A stretch of 64,000 nucleotides of DNA. It comes from Paenibacillus algorifonticola. GTDB lineage: Bacteria > Bacillota > Bacilli > Paenibacillales > Paenibacillaceae. The DNA lies in NCBI RefSeq assembly GCF_000971975.1, contig NZ_KQ040781.1, positions 111,023-175,022 of the forward strand, written 5' to 3'. A model generated the notes under the pieces. It saw nothing but the letters and a program-made list of their open reading frames with translations. It was not told the origin of the DNA and searched no databases. Below, in pieces: positions 35,208 to 42,808 of this stretch (position 1 is its first letter; each line of letters opens with the position of its first letter). The position numbers were made by a program, and so were the translations under genes.

Positions 35208-36063
35208 TGTAATGACCGTATTGAACAGTGATTATTTTGACTTTGGAAAGCTATTTGTCAATTCCTTTTATGACAATGTGGATTTAAGCCGTATCCATAA
35301 GCTGTATGTTTATGATACCGGACTTTCCGAGGACGATAAAAAATATTTGTCTGTTTTTCCGCAGATGGAAATTGTATCAACCGAACTGAATACGAAGCAT
35401 GTGCTGCTTCACGATGAGGACTGGCGCAAAAATGTATACTCCAAAACGGCTTTCCTGCTGCAGGTCATTGAAAAGGATTCACTGCCTACCGTCATGATCG
35501 ATTCAGATTGCCTGTTCCTTTCCGATTTCACCCGCTTGATACCGGAAAACGATGATTTCGTCGCCTGCCGCCGTGAAGAGCAGGAAGCCTTTTGTGAATA
35601 TATCGCGTCCTTCTTTGTGATCAATTCCATCGAAAAAGCCCCTTCTTTTATACGGGAATGGAGAGAGGAAATGTATTACGGGACGGAAAATCATAAGGAA
35701 AGCCCGGCATTATCGCGCTTGATCAATAAGGGCGGCTATCAGGTCTATGCGATCAAGGAAGATCTGGTATCCTACACGGGTACTGAATTGACGGCGGATG
35801 TAACCATCGCTCATATGAAGTCGACCAGAGGACTGCGGACGGTAGAGCAGAGAGTTAACCAGCCCCATTTGAAAGCGTATAAGGAGAAGTATTTGACGGA
35901 AATTCCTATAGCTGCTGTTGGGGAAGCGTTTGAAGCGATGTTCCGGGAAACGGCCTCGGAAGCTGCAACGGAGCAAGGTATCGGGAAGGAGCGCTCCTCC
36001 GTTTTGGACAACATTTCGCCAGAGAAAAGAGCTCTGCTTCTAAAAAGGCTGAAGAAGGGCTGA
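35197..36063 (+). CDS. GT-A-fold glycosyltransferase with docking-like C-terminus
   Basis: 288 residues from the ATG at 35197, which has AGGGGGA upstream and overlaps the end of the NRPS gene by 11 bases. A start at 35161 is also open but lies deeper in the NRPS. IFNVMTVLNSDYFDFGKLFV opens a Rossmann-like nucleotide-sugar domain. D102-S-D104 in VMIDSDCLFLSDF is a DxD motif that would hold the metal and nucleotide sugar. HMKSTRGLR near the end may supply a further ligand. The tail NISPEKRALLLKRLKKG is the same kind of helix as at the GT4 C-terminus and NRPS N-terminus. GT family not certain (GT8-like). Confidence 0.7.
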   Translation: MIFNVMTVLNSDYFDFGKLFVNSFYDNVDLSRIHKLYVYDTGLSEDDKKYLSVFPQMEIVSTELNTKHVLLHDEDWRKNVYSKTAFLLQVIEKDSLPTVMIDSDCLFLSDFTRLIPENDDFVACRREEQEAFCEYIASFFVINSIEKAPSFIREWREEMYYGTENHKESPALSRLINKGGYQVYAIKEDLVSYTGTELTADVTIAHMKSTRGLRTVEQRVNQPHLKAYKEKYLTEIPIAAVGEAFEAMFRETASEAATEQGIGKERSSVLDNISPEKRALLLKRLKKG

Positions 36064-36115
36064 TTGCCTATATGTACGACATACGTTGCCTTCACAAAAA
36101 GAGGGAGTGTACGAA

Positions 36116-37300
36116 ATGGACCATTTGGAAGAACGGTTAAAGCTTAAATATCCTCAATTACAACATACGGTAAAAACGATTAAATCGCCTCTTCGTTTTT
36201 GTCCCTTCGGGGCTCATGTCGATCATCAAGCCGGGCTGGTAGCCGGAATGACGCTGGATATTTCTGTCGATATGGTTTATGTTCAGAATGAAGAGGAGTA
36301 TATAAGGGTGCAAAGCTTGGATTTCCCCGACGAGGAATATTTTCATCTGGAACAGGTTCCGGCTATGGTGCCGGGATTTTGGGGCAATTATCTTAGGGGT
36401 GCCGTTCTGGCCTTAAGAAAGCAAAATATATTAAAGCACGGCATTTATGCATTAGTTAGAGGCAAGCATCCTATTGGCGGCTTGAGCTCTTCAGCAGCGG
36501 TAACTACCGCCTATCTTCTGGCACTTTGCGACGTTAACGGGATCAAAATCCCACCGCTTGAGCTAATCAACTACAGCCACTGGGTAGAGAACCATTTTAT
36601 CGGTTTGAATAATGGCATACTGGATCAGTCGATCAATATTTTAAGCCGTGAAGGCTATTTGACCGTGATGGATACCAAAACCAAAAGCTATGAGTTGATC
36701 GAAAGGCCGCAAGCGATGCCGGAATTTGAAGTCGTTATTGTTTATTCCGGTGTGAGCAAGGCATTGATCGGGACCGATTATAACAATCGTGTAGATGAAT
36801 GCAAAGTGGCCGCATGGCTTCTGCACGAGATGGCCGGCTTGCCTATGAAAAACCTGAAAGGGACCCAGCTCCGAGATATTGAGCATGAGGTTTACCAGGA
36901 GTATAAGTCAGGCTTGCAAGGCAGATTTCTGAAGAGGGCGGAGCATTTTTTCACCGAGAATGAACGTGTGAAGCAAGGCGCCGAGGCGTGGAAACAGGGG
37001 GACCTGCAAAAATTCGGCAGCCTGATGCTTGAATCGGGGGAAAGCTCCATTCATAATTATGATTGTGGCTGTCCAGAGCTCATCAGCATTTTCCATATCC
37101 TTAAGAATACACAAGGCGTTTATGGAGCCAGGTTCAGCGGAGCGGGCTACAGAGGCTGCTGTATTGGTCTGGTGGACCCGGCGTATAAGGAGCAGATCAA
37201 AGCCGCCATTGATGCACAATATCCAAAGCAGCATCCAGCGTATAAGGATTTGTATCAGGTGTGCTTCAGCAAAACCGATGATGGCGCGCGAATTATATAA
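36116..37300 (+). CDS. GHMP-family sugar kinase (galactokinase/uronokinase-like)
   Basis: 394 residues. The sugar motif near the N-terminus reads RFCPFGAHVDHQAG (27-40). The P-F-G-A-H-x-D-H-Q-x-G form is nearer to plant galacturonokinase/arabinokinase than to the G-E-H-T-D-Y of galactokinase, from memory of those families. The ATP-binding GHMP motif is PIGGLSSSAA (about 119-128) and the third motif RFSGAGYRGCC (about 339). It should make an alpha-sugar 1-phosphate from a free sugar or uronic acid. The ATG at 36116 has GAGGGAG upstream. The nucleotidyltransferase that follows would turn the product into an NDP-sugar for the two glycosyltransferases. Confidence 0.8.
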   Translation: MDHLEERLKLKYPQLQHTVKTIKSPLRFCPFGAHVDHQAGLVAGMTLDISVDMVYVQNEEEYIRVQSLDFPDEEYFHLEQVPAMVPGFWGNYLRGAVLALRKQNILKHGIYALVRGKHPIGGLSSSAAVTTAYLLALCDVNGIKIPPLELINYSHWVENHFIGLNNGILDQSINILSREGYLTVMDTKTKSYELIERPQAMPEFEVVIVYSGVSKALIGTDYNNRVDECKVAAWLLHEMAGLPMKNLKGTQLRDIEHEVYQEYKSGLQGRFLKRAEHFFTENERVKQGAEAWKQGDLQKFGSLMLESGESSIHNYDCGCPELISIFHILKNTQGVYGARFSGAGYRGCCIGLVDPAYKEQIKAAIDAQYPKQHPAYKDLYQVCFSKTDDGARII

Positions 37301-37327
37301 CTGGGGTTAGAAGCGAGGGAAATACGA

Positions 37328-38068
37328 ATGAAGGCTATCATTTTAGCGGCGGGATACGCAACCCGCCTTTATCCTTTGACAAAGGACTTTCCAAAGCCTC
37401 TTCTGGAGGTTGGGGGGAAAGCGATCATGGATCATATTATGGAGAAAATCGCAAGGGTTAACTTGATTGACGAGATTTTTATGGTGACCAATGCCCGTTT
37501 TTATAGCCATTTTGTAGACTGGGCGAGCCAATCAGACTATTCCAAGCCGATTAAAGTCATCGATGATCAGACGACAAGCAATGAGAACCGCTTAGGGGCT
37601 ATTGCCGACTTGCAGTTTGTGTTGGAACAGGAAAAGCTGGACGATGATCTTCTGGTCATGGCTGGCGACAATCTTTTTGATTTTGAACTAACCGAAATGG
37701 TTCATTTCTATCAAAGGGTGAGTACGGATACGATCGCAGCCCATGAGATTGATGATCTAAACTTTCTAAAGCGCACAGGTGTGCTGCAAATCGATGCTAA
37801 TGGAAGAGTTATGGATTTTGAGGAAAAGCCAGCACAGCCCAAATCCCATTTGGCATGTCCTCCCTTTTATATTTACAGGCAGTCAACACTCCCTTTGATC
37901 AAGCAGTATTTGGAGGAGGGCAACAACGCTGACGCACCAGGCAACTTTGTTCCGTGGCTGATTCGGCATAAAGAGGTTCATGCCTACAAGTTTGAAGGGA
38001 AGCGCTTTGATATTGGGACATTGGAGAGCTATCACGAGGCAAGGGAGCTATTCGCAAAGCGGTATTAG
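37328..38068 (+). CDS. Sugar-1-phosphate nucleotidyltransferase
   Basis: 246 residues. LAAGYATRLYPLTKDFPKPL is the signature of the NTP-sugar transferase family. MAGDNLFDF holds the metal-binding Asp, and DFEEKPAQPKS and the ending FEGKRFDIGTLESY are typical of RfbA/GlmU-like enzymes. It would condense the kinase product with an NTP to give an NDP-sugar. Last gene of the biosynthetic operon, 27 bases behind the kinase. The base and sugar used cannot be told. Confidence 0.85.
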   Translation: MKAIILAAGYATRLYPLTKDFPKPLLEVGGKAIMDHIMEKIARVNLIDEIFMVTNARFYSHFVDWASQSDYSKPIKVIDDQTTSNENRLGAIADLQFVLEQEKLDDDLLVMAGDNLFDFELTEMVHFYQRVSTDTIAAHEIDDLNFLKRTGVLQIDANGRVMDFEEKPAQPKSHLACPPFYIYRQSTLPLIKQYLEEGNNADAPGNFVPWLIRHKEVHAYKFEGKRFDIGTLESYHEARELFAKRY

Positions 38069-38337
38069 TAGATAAATTGGCTTGGGTCTATACAAAACGG
38101 AGTCGCCCTGTCACTTCTTATTTGGAGGACTGAGGTTCCGCTATTTTGGCTTTTGATCCGATTTCAGGCCGTGAGCGGACAGGAGATCCGTTATGACCAT
38201 CATCCTCCCGTCAAAATGGCCATTGGCGGCACATTAGGGGCTCCTGAGTCCGCAGACTGTGCCTTAACCCGTGATTCACTTGAAATAGCGGCTACTGTGT
38301 CCGCCAAGTCTATCTTTGTGGGGGTAGAAACATTAAA
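38069..38337. other. Intergenic region with recurring short motifs, no gene
   Basis: No coding frame is convincing. Several short related strings recur (GAGGTTCCGCTAT, AGGAGATCCGTTAT, CTGAGTCCGCAGAC, ATAGCGGCTAC), giving the look of a degenerate intergenic repeat or folded RNA rather than a gene. Confidence 0.3.
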
Positions 38338-38380
38338 ATCCCCAGCTCCTCCAATCCGTGAAAAAGGAGGAGCTGGGGAT
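38338..38380 (-). terminator. Bidirectional terminator between the operon and the OYE gene
   Basis: A perfect 15-bp stem (ATCCCCAGCTCCTCC and GGAGGAGCTGGGGAT, 13-base loop). On the minus strand a T-rich tract follows, so it mainly ends the OYE gene. It can also serve the operon on the plus strand. Confidence 0.8.
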
Positions 38381-38405
38381 TCATTATGATGTGTGTAATA
38401 GGTTC

Positions 38406-39509
38406 TTAATGCAGTGTTTGCAAAGCACCCGGCGTAAACGGAATCAATTCATCTTGTCGTCCGTCGCGGACTTTATCTGCCCAGGCAGGATCGACGAGCA
38501 GGGCACGGCCGACAGCTACGAGATCGAATTCGCCTTCATCGAGGCGTGAGGCCAGATCATCCACATTGGCGTTTTCTGCGCCTTTGCCTTCGGTGAAGAG
38601 GCTCATAAAGTCGCCGTCCAATCCTACAGAGCCAACGGTAATCGTTGGTTTGCCGGTAAGCTTTTTCGTCCAGCCTGCAAAGTTGAGCTCCGAGCCTTCG
38701 AATTCCGGCTCCCAGAAGCGGCGGGTCGAGCAGTGGAAAATATCTACGCCAGCTTCTACGAGCGGAGCAAGAAACTGTCCCAGCTCCTCAGGCGTTTTCG
38801 CAAGCTTAGCTGTGTACTCGGACGATTTCCACTGCGAGAGGCGAATAATAATCGGGAAATCAGGTCCTACAGCTTGGCGGCAAGCTTCAATGATCTCGAC
38901 CGCAAAACGCGTTCTGGACAGCATATCGCCGCCATAACGATCCGTCCGTTTATTCGTTTTCTCCCAGAAAAATTGGTCGATCAAATAGCCGTGTGCGCCA
39001 TGGAGCTCAATACCGTCAAAGCCAATCCGTTTCGCATCAGCAGCTGCTTGTGCATAAGCTGCAACGAGATCGCGAATTTCGGCTTCGGTCAAAGGCTCAT
39101 TAACGACCTCGCCCTCTGCAGTAACACCTGAAGGGCCAATCGGCAGTGCTTCCGGATTCGGATGGGAGCCGACCTTGCGCGTCGTGCCCACATGCCAAAT
39201 CTGCGGAACGATTTTGCCGCCAGCCTGATGAACGGCTTCAACAACCTTCGCCCAGCCATTTAATGCAGCTTCGCCATGAAAGTTAGGGATGTTCGGATTA
39301 TCGGTGGCAGCCGGATGGTTAATCAGCGTGCCCTCTGTAACAATTAAGCCAACGCCATTTTCGGCGCGGCGTCTATAGTAGGCGACTACATCTTCACCGG
39401 GAACGCCATTTGGAGAAAAACCGCGGGTCATTGGTGCCATTACGACACGGTTAGGCAGGGAAAGTGGACCTGCTGAGAACGGCTTGAACAACGATTGAAT
39501 TGAGCTCAT
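38406..39509 (-). CDS. Old Yellow Enzyme family NADH:flavin oxidoreductase
   Basis: 367 residues, FMN-dependent TIM barrel. RVVMAPMTRGFSPNG near the start, IELHGAHGYLIDQFFWEKTN with His-x-x-His-type active-site residues, R-T-D-R-Y-G-G and VAVGRALLVDP near the phosphate-binding end are diagnostic. AGGAGG precedes the ATG. It stands 86 bases behind an ArsR regulator on the same strand with an operator copy in the gap, so it is likely repressed by that protein and induced by electrophiles or thiol stress (inference). The fragment at 3698-3793 is closest to this paralogue among the three. Confidence 0.92.
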   Translation of the reverse strand: MSSIQSLFKPFSAGPLSLPNRVVMAPMTRGFSPNGVPGEDVVAYYRRRAENGVGLIVTEGTLINHPAATDNPNIPNFHGEAALNGWAKVVEAVHQAGGKIVPQIWHVGTTRKVGSHPNPEALPIGPSGVTAEGEVVNEPLTEAEIRDLVAAYAQAAADAKRIGFDGIELHGAHGYLIDQFFWEKTNKRTDRYGGDMLSRTRFAVEIIEACRQAVGPDFPIIIRLSQWKSSEYTAKLAKTPEELGQFLAPLVEAGVDIFHCSTRRFWEPEFEGSELNFAGWTKKLTGKPTITVGSVGLDGDFMSLFTEGKGAENANVDDLASRLDEGEFDLVAVGRALLVDPAWADKVRDGRQDELIPFTPGALQTLH

Positions 39510-39546
39510 GAATAAAATACCTCCTAATCGAATGGGGAATCTATAA

Positions 39547-39564
39547 TTCTATAAAAATAGATAT
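39547..39564 (-). promoter_or_regulatory. Operator copy upstream of the OYE gene
   Basis: TTCTATAAAAATAGATAT on the plus strand is an 18-base exact, inverted copy of the sequence at 39918-39935 in the regulator promoter. It contains the palindrome TCTATAAAAATAGA. It lies 38 bases before the OYE ATG, where a repressor could block a local promoter. Confidence 0.65.
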
Positions 39565-39595
39565 AAAAGCATGAAATGAACAGGCATAAGCAAGG

Positions 39596-39907
39596 TTATA
39601 GCTCATCCTGAATCATTTCTTTGAAAAGCCGAATGTTAGCTTCATTGCGTCTGTAATAGGTGTGCTGTCCGATCCGCTTCGACTCCAGCAAGCCTGCTTT
39701 ATGCATTTTCACTAAATAGCCGGATATAACGGATTGCGCAAGGCCTGTTTTTTCAGCAAACGAACCGACACAGACGCCTCCAGCAAACTGACATGCATCT
39801 GTTAGATGACATTGAGGCCCAAAATACTCCTCAGGCGTTTTCAGCCATTTTAAAATATGGTACCGTTTCTCGTTAGACACAGCTTTAAGTATCGACAAAG
39901 TATCCAT
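39596..39907 (-). CDS. ArsR family transcriptional regulator with three cysteines
   Basis: 103-residue winged-helix protein. LKAVSNEKRYHILKWL begins the domain and TGLAQSVISGYLVKMHKAGLL is the recognition helix region. Cys 33, 39 and 46 (in PQCHLTDACQFAGGVCV) lie between helices and could bind metal or sense thiol-reactive compounds. The start codon follows its own -10 box by only seven bases and has no ribosome site, so the message may be leaderless. Divergent from the gene at 40013 and co-directional with the OYE gene it likely controls. Confidence 0.85.
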   Translation of the reverse strand: MDTLSILKAVSNEKRYHILKWLKTPEEYFGPQCHLTDACQFAGGVCVGSFAEKTGLAQSVISGYLVKMHKAGLLESKRIGQHTYYRRNEANIRLFKEMIQDEL

Positions 39908-39914
39908 GAGGATT

Positions 39915-39942
39915 AGTATATCTATTTTTATAGAAATGTCAA
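39915..39942 (-). promoter_or_regulatory. Promoter of the ArsR gene with overlapping operator
   Basis: On the minus strand TTGACA (39942-39937), 16 bases, TATACT (39920-39915). The 18-base operator 39918-39935 fills the spacer and touches the -10 box, the classical place for autorepression. The same 18 bases recur inverted at 39547-39564. Confidence 0.75.
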
Positions 39943-40012
39943 ATTGTTATTTGGCTAAAGCATTAAAAGGGTTGAAATGACAAAAGCATCGCGTGTAAAA
40001 TAGTGGGAAATA

Positions 40013-41068
40013 ATGGCAGGAGAGGATAGGTGCTGCTTGGCCATTCAATCATTATATACGCTATGGGATGATATTGAGCATTTTGACTTGGGAGATTCCG
40101 AGGCAACAGCTGCGGAGTGGCAAGGTCATAAGGGTTTGTATTTAGAAAAGATGAATGCGGCAGTGTTTCTGCGCGAGGAGCTGCCGTTTACCTCTTTTCG
40201 CCTGAAGGCGGAGGTGGCGATTCCACATAAGGTCGGCTTCATTGGCTTTATTTTCGGAGCAGTGGATGCTCAAAATTATGAGCTCGTCTATTTGGCTCCC
40301 GTCGAAATTCAATATGATCCGATTATGAACGGGTCCATGACCTGGCAAATTTATAATGGAGTTCGCTATCAGAAAGCATTGCCTGACACAACGGGGGTCT
40401 GGCAGAAGCTCGCGGTTGAGGTGCATCCTAACGGTGCGTTCGTTTATTTGGGCGATGATTCCGAGCCAAAGCTCATTCTGACAAAATTGCAGCATGGGGG
40501 CGAACCAGGGAAAATCGGCTTTTGGAGTTTTTTGCATAGCTATATTCGTGATTTATCTATTGAACAAATCGAGCCAAAGCCACTGAATGAAAGCGGAGCT
40601 GATTTGTACCAGCAAGAGACTGGCTTAGCGGATACTACGGTAAGGGAATGGAGGCTGTCAGAGCCTTATTTACGAGGAGAGAACCCTCCTGCGGAGCAGC
40701 GCTGGCTGAAGGCGAAGGTGGAGGAGAACGGCATACTCAATGTTAATCGTTGGTTTGCAGCAGAGCCTGGGAGTACGGTAGAGGCTAGAAGCATCATTAG
40801 GCTTCCTTCCAATCAGGAATCCGTTATTTCATTTGGCTTTAGCGATCATCTTCGGCTGTGGATTAATGACCATGAAATTTACCAAGGAAGCTGGAAGTGG
40901 AATCCGCCGTCAAGCGATGGAAGAATTTCTCCAGACTTTTACCAGGTAGTTGTCAAATGGCGAGCTGGGGAAAACAGCATTCGTGCGGAGGTTGCGCAAA
41001 GCGAAAATTTTGGCTGGGGTCTGACTTTGCGGACAGGCTTAAACGATGTTTTGCCAATATTTTTATAA
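40013..41068 (+). CDS. Unrecognised two-domain beta-sandwich protein
   Basis: 351 residues, no signal peptide. Residues about 15-190 look like a concanavalin/LamG-type sandwich of the sort seen in DUF1080-like proteins (FRLKAEVAIPHKVGFIGFIF, YELVYLAPVEIQ, GVWQKLAVEVHPNGAFVYLG). Residues about 215-350 look like a galactose-binding jelly roll of glycosidase type (FSDHLRLWINDHEIYQGSW, KWRAGENSIRAEVAQ). No catalytic motif is evident, so it may bind or hydrolyse a carbohydrate. The ATG has no clear ribosome site; a TTG at 40037 with AGGAGAGGA about ten bases upstream is the better start by that test. It is single-gene, closed by a terminator. Confidence 0.55.
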   Translation: MAGEDRCCLAIQSLYTLWDDIEHFDLGDSEATAAEWQGHKGLYLEKMNAAVFLREELPFTSFRLKAEVAIPHKVGFIGFIFGAVDAQNYELVYLAPVEIQYDPIMNGSMTWQIYNGVRYQKALPDTTGVWQKLAVEVHPNGAFVYLGDDSEPKLILTKLQHGGEPGKIGFWSFLHSYIRDLSIEQIEPKPLNESGADLYQQETGLADTTVREWRLSEPYLRGENPPAEQRWLKAKVEENGILNVNRWFAAEPGSTVEARSIIRLPSNQESVISFGFSDHLRLWINDHEIYQGSWKWNPPSSDGRISPDFYQVVVKWRAGENSIRAEVAQSENFGWGLTLRTGLNDVLPIFL

Positions 41069-41074
41069 AATCAA

Positions 41075-41126
41075 AACAAGGACTTTCCCGTCAGGTCATA
41101 ATCGCCCTGACGGGAGAGCCCTTGTT
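41075..41126. terminator. Bidirectional terminator
   Basis: A 21-base stem (left arm AACAAGGACTTTCCCGTCAGG, right arm at 41106-41126) with minor mismatches lies between two converging genes. Confidence 0.75.
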
Positions 41127-41139
41127 CAGTAAATATAGC

Positions 41140-42258
41140 TTATTCCGTTATCGGAAACCAGCCTGGCGCATGCGTAATCGCTCCCCACAAGCCATTCGGG
41201 ATGACGAGGCGCTCCTGATCCTGCTTGGATAAAGTAGTCACAATATCCTGCTCGTTGCCTTGCTTGATTTTCTCCGTCCAATCGGGGTCCATAATAAGCT
41301 CGCGGCCAAGGGCGATGAACGGTACGCCGGAGTTTTTCGCTTCAAGCGCTTCTTCTGCGGTTGTTAGGCCGCCGACGCCGATGAATGGAATATGCTCGCT
41401 GTATTTTTCGACGAACCAGGCCATGCGGCTTTGTGAATCCTGCTCGCCTCTGCGCGGCTTCGACCAGAAATCATTAAGCGACACATGCAAATAATCCAGC
41501 TTCATCTCAATTAAAGCGTTGACCAGATGGTACGAATGCTCCATCGTTAATCCTTCTTCCTCAGGCTCTTCCGGCGAAAAGCGATAGCCTACAAGAAACG
41601 GCTGCGGCGCCATAGCTGCTGCTTTCTTAACGGCTTCAACGACGTAGAGCGGGAAAGCCAAACGTTTATGGACAGAGCCGCCCCAATCGTCGGTACGTAC
41701 ATTGGAAGCCGGGGAATAGAATTGCTGCAGCAGGTAACCATTCGCACCGTGAATTTCTACGCCGTCAAAACCAGCCTCAATGGCGCGTCGCGTCGCTTCG
41801 CCAAAGTCGGCGATAATCGACTTGATTTCCTCCTCGGTCAACTCGCGTGGCACAATTCCGTCTTCCTGCTGAGCAATGCTGCTGGCGCTTACCAGCTCAT
41901 CATTCGGCACTAGGCCAGGGAAGCAAGATCTTCCGCCATGAAAAATTTGCAAAATCGCCTTCGCGCCGCGGCTTTTAATTGCATCGGCCAAACGCTTGAG
42001 GCTTGGAATCATTTCGTCGGTGTCCGCGCCAAATTCGCCGGGGAAGCCTTTGCCGTTGCGGCTTACGTAGACGCACGCTGTTACGACGATGCCGGGCCCC
42101 GCACTGCGACGGCTGTAGTAGGCAAGCTCGTCATCAGGCACTGTACCGTCCGGATTGGATGAGCAGGTTGTCATAGGCGCCATTACAATACGATTATGTA
42201 CAGACATGCCGTTGGCAAAAGTAAATGGTTCAAATAAAGGCTGAAATTGTGGTTTCAT
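41140..42258 (-). CDS. Old Yellow Enzyme family NADH:flavin oxidoreductase
   Basis: 372 residues. NRIVMAPMTTCSSNPDG, VEIHGANGYLLQQFYSPASN, R-T-D-D-W-G-G-S and FIALGRELIMDPDW are the family motifs. It is closer in layout to the YqiG-like branch of Bacillota than to the NemA-like protein encoded at 1966. Full length, with GGAGGG before the ATG. It stands alone, convergent with the beta-sandwich gene. Its reaction is expected to be NAD(P)H-dependent reduction of an electrophilic alkene; the natural substrate is unknown. Confidence 0.92.
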   Translation of the reverse strand: MKPQFQPLFEPFTFANGMSVHNRIVMAPMTTCSSNPDGTVPDDELAYYSRRSAGPGIVVTACVYVSRNGKGFPGEFGADTDEMIPSLKRLADAIKSRGAKAILQIFHGGRSCFPGLVPNDELVSASSIAQQEDGIVPRELTEEEIKSIIADFGEATRRAIEAGFDGVEIHGANGYLLQQFYSPASNVRTDDWGGSVHKRLAFPLYVVEAVKKAAAMAPQPFLVGYRFSPEEPEEEGLTMEHSYHLVNALIEMKLDYLHVSLNDFWSKPRRGEQDSQSRMAWFVEKYSEHIPFIGVGGLTTAEEALEAKNSGVPFIALGRELIMDPDWTEKIKQGNEQDIVTTLSKQDQERLVIPNGLWGAITHAPGWFPITE

Positions 42259-42394
42259 CAGTAGTTCCCTCCAGTTACGAAATGCTATGTACTTTATTTT
42301 ATATCAGATAATTACGAAAAGAAAGCAGGGTGGGAAAAGCTGATGAAAGGCGTGCAAGGAGCCAGTAATGACCTGTCCTTTTTGCCCGTAAAGG

Positions 42395-42423
42395 TTGCTT
42401 AAATGAAAGGCCTGGTATATAAT
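42395..42423 (+). promoter_or_regulatory. Promoter of the riboswitch-controlled transport operon
   Basis: TTGCTT (42395-42400), exactly 17 bases, TATAAT (42418-42423). Transcription would start near 42430, just before the riboswitch. Confidence 0.7.
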
Positions 42424-42460
42424 CAACCAGATTTGCAAACAACTGAAAAATTGTGGGAAT

Positions 42461-42626
42461 AAGGTGCAACAGCTGCGGCTGAAGCTTAAAAGGGAAGTTC
42501 GGTGCAAAACCGACGCGGTCCCGCCACTGTTACGGATTAGCTGAAGCTACAAGGCCACTGATCTCCCTTAACGGGATTGGGAAGGCAGCTCGCAGCGCAA
42601 TATCCGGTAGCCAGGAGACCTGCCTG
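42461..42626 (+). promoter_or_regulatory. Cobalamin riboswitch
   Basis: The conserved B12-box RNA is clear: TTAAAAGGGAAGTTCGGTGC, then ACCGACGCGGTCCCGCCACT and GT, GCCACTG, GGGAAGGC and GCCAGGAGACCTGCC in the expected order and spacing. It lies between a promoter and a terminator hairpin, so adenosylcobalamin would favour premature termination of the transporter message behind it. Confidence 0.92.
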
Positions 42627-42710
42627 TTCTGACAACACTGCTGTAACCTACGGAGAATAGGGAAGTGTTAGCGCGCATGCTTATTTGCTATGATAGAAAA
42701 TAACAATAAC

Positions 42711-42758
42711 AGGCAGCTCTATCTTTCCTATGACTGGAGGTAGAGCTGTCTTTTTTTG
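42711..42758 (+). terminator. Expression-platform terminator of the cobalamin riboswitch
   Basis: AGGCAGCTCTATC pairs with GGTAGAGCTGTCT and seven T follow. It sits about 85 bases behind the riboswitch and 50 before the start codon, as needed for ligand-controlled termination. Confidence 0.85.
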
Positions 42759-42808
42759 CGGATTTTTACAGGAATGAGATTTTGCTAGAGGGAGAGGAAA
42801 TAGAGAAG

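Noticed and set aside
26130..38068. Assignment of the operon to a named natural product
   Set aside because: The gene set does not match a pathway I can name with confidence, and the amino acid and sugar calls are by-eye inferences.
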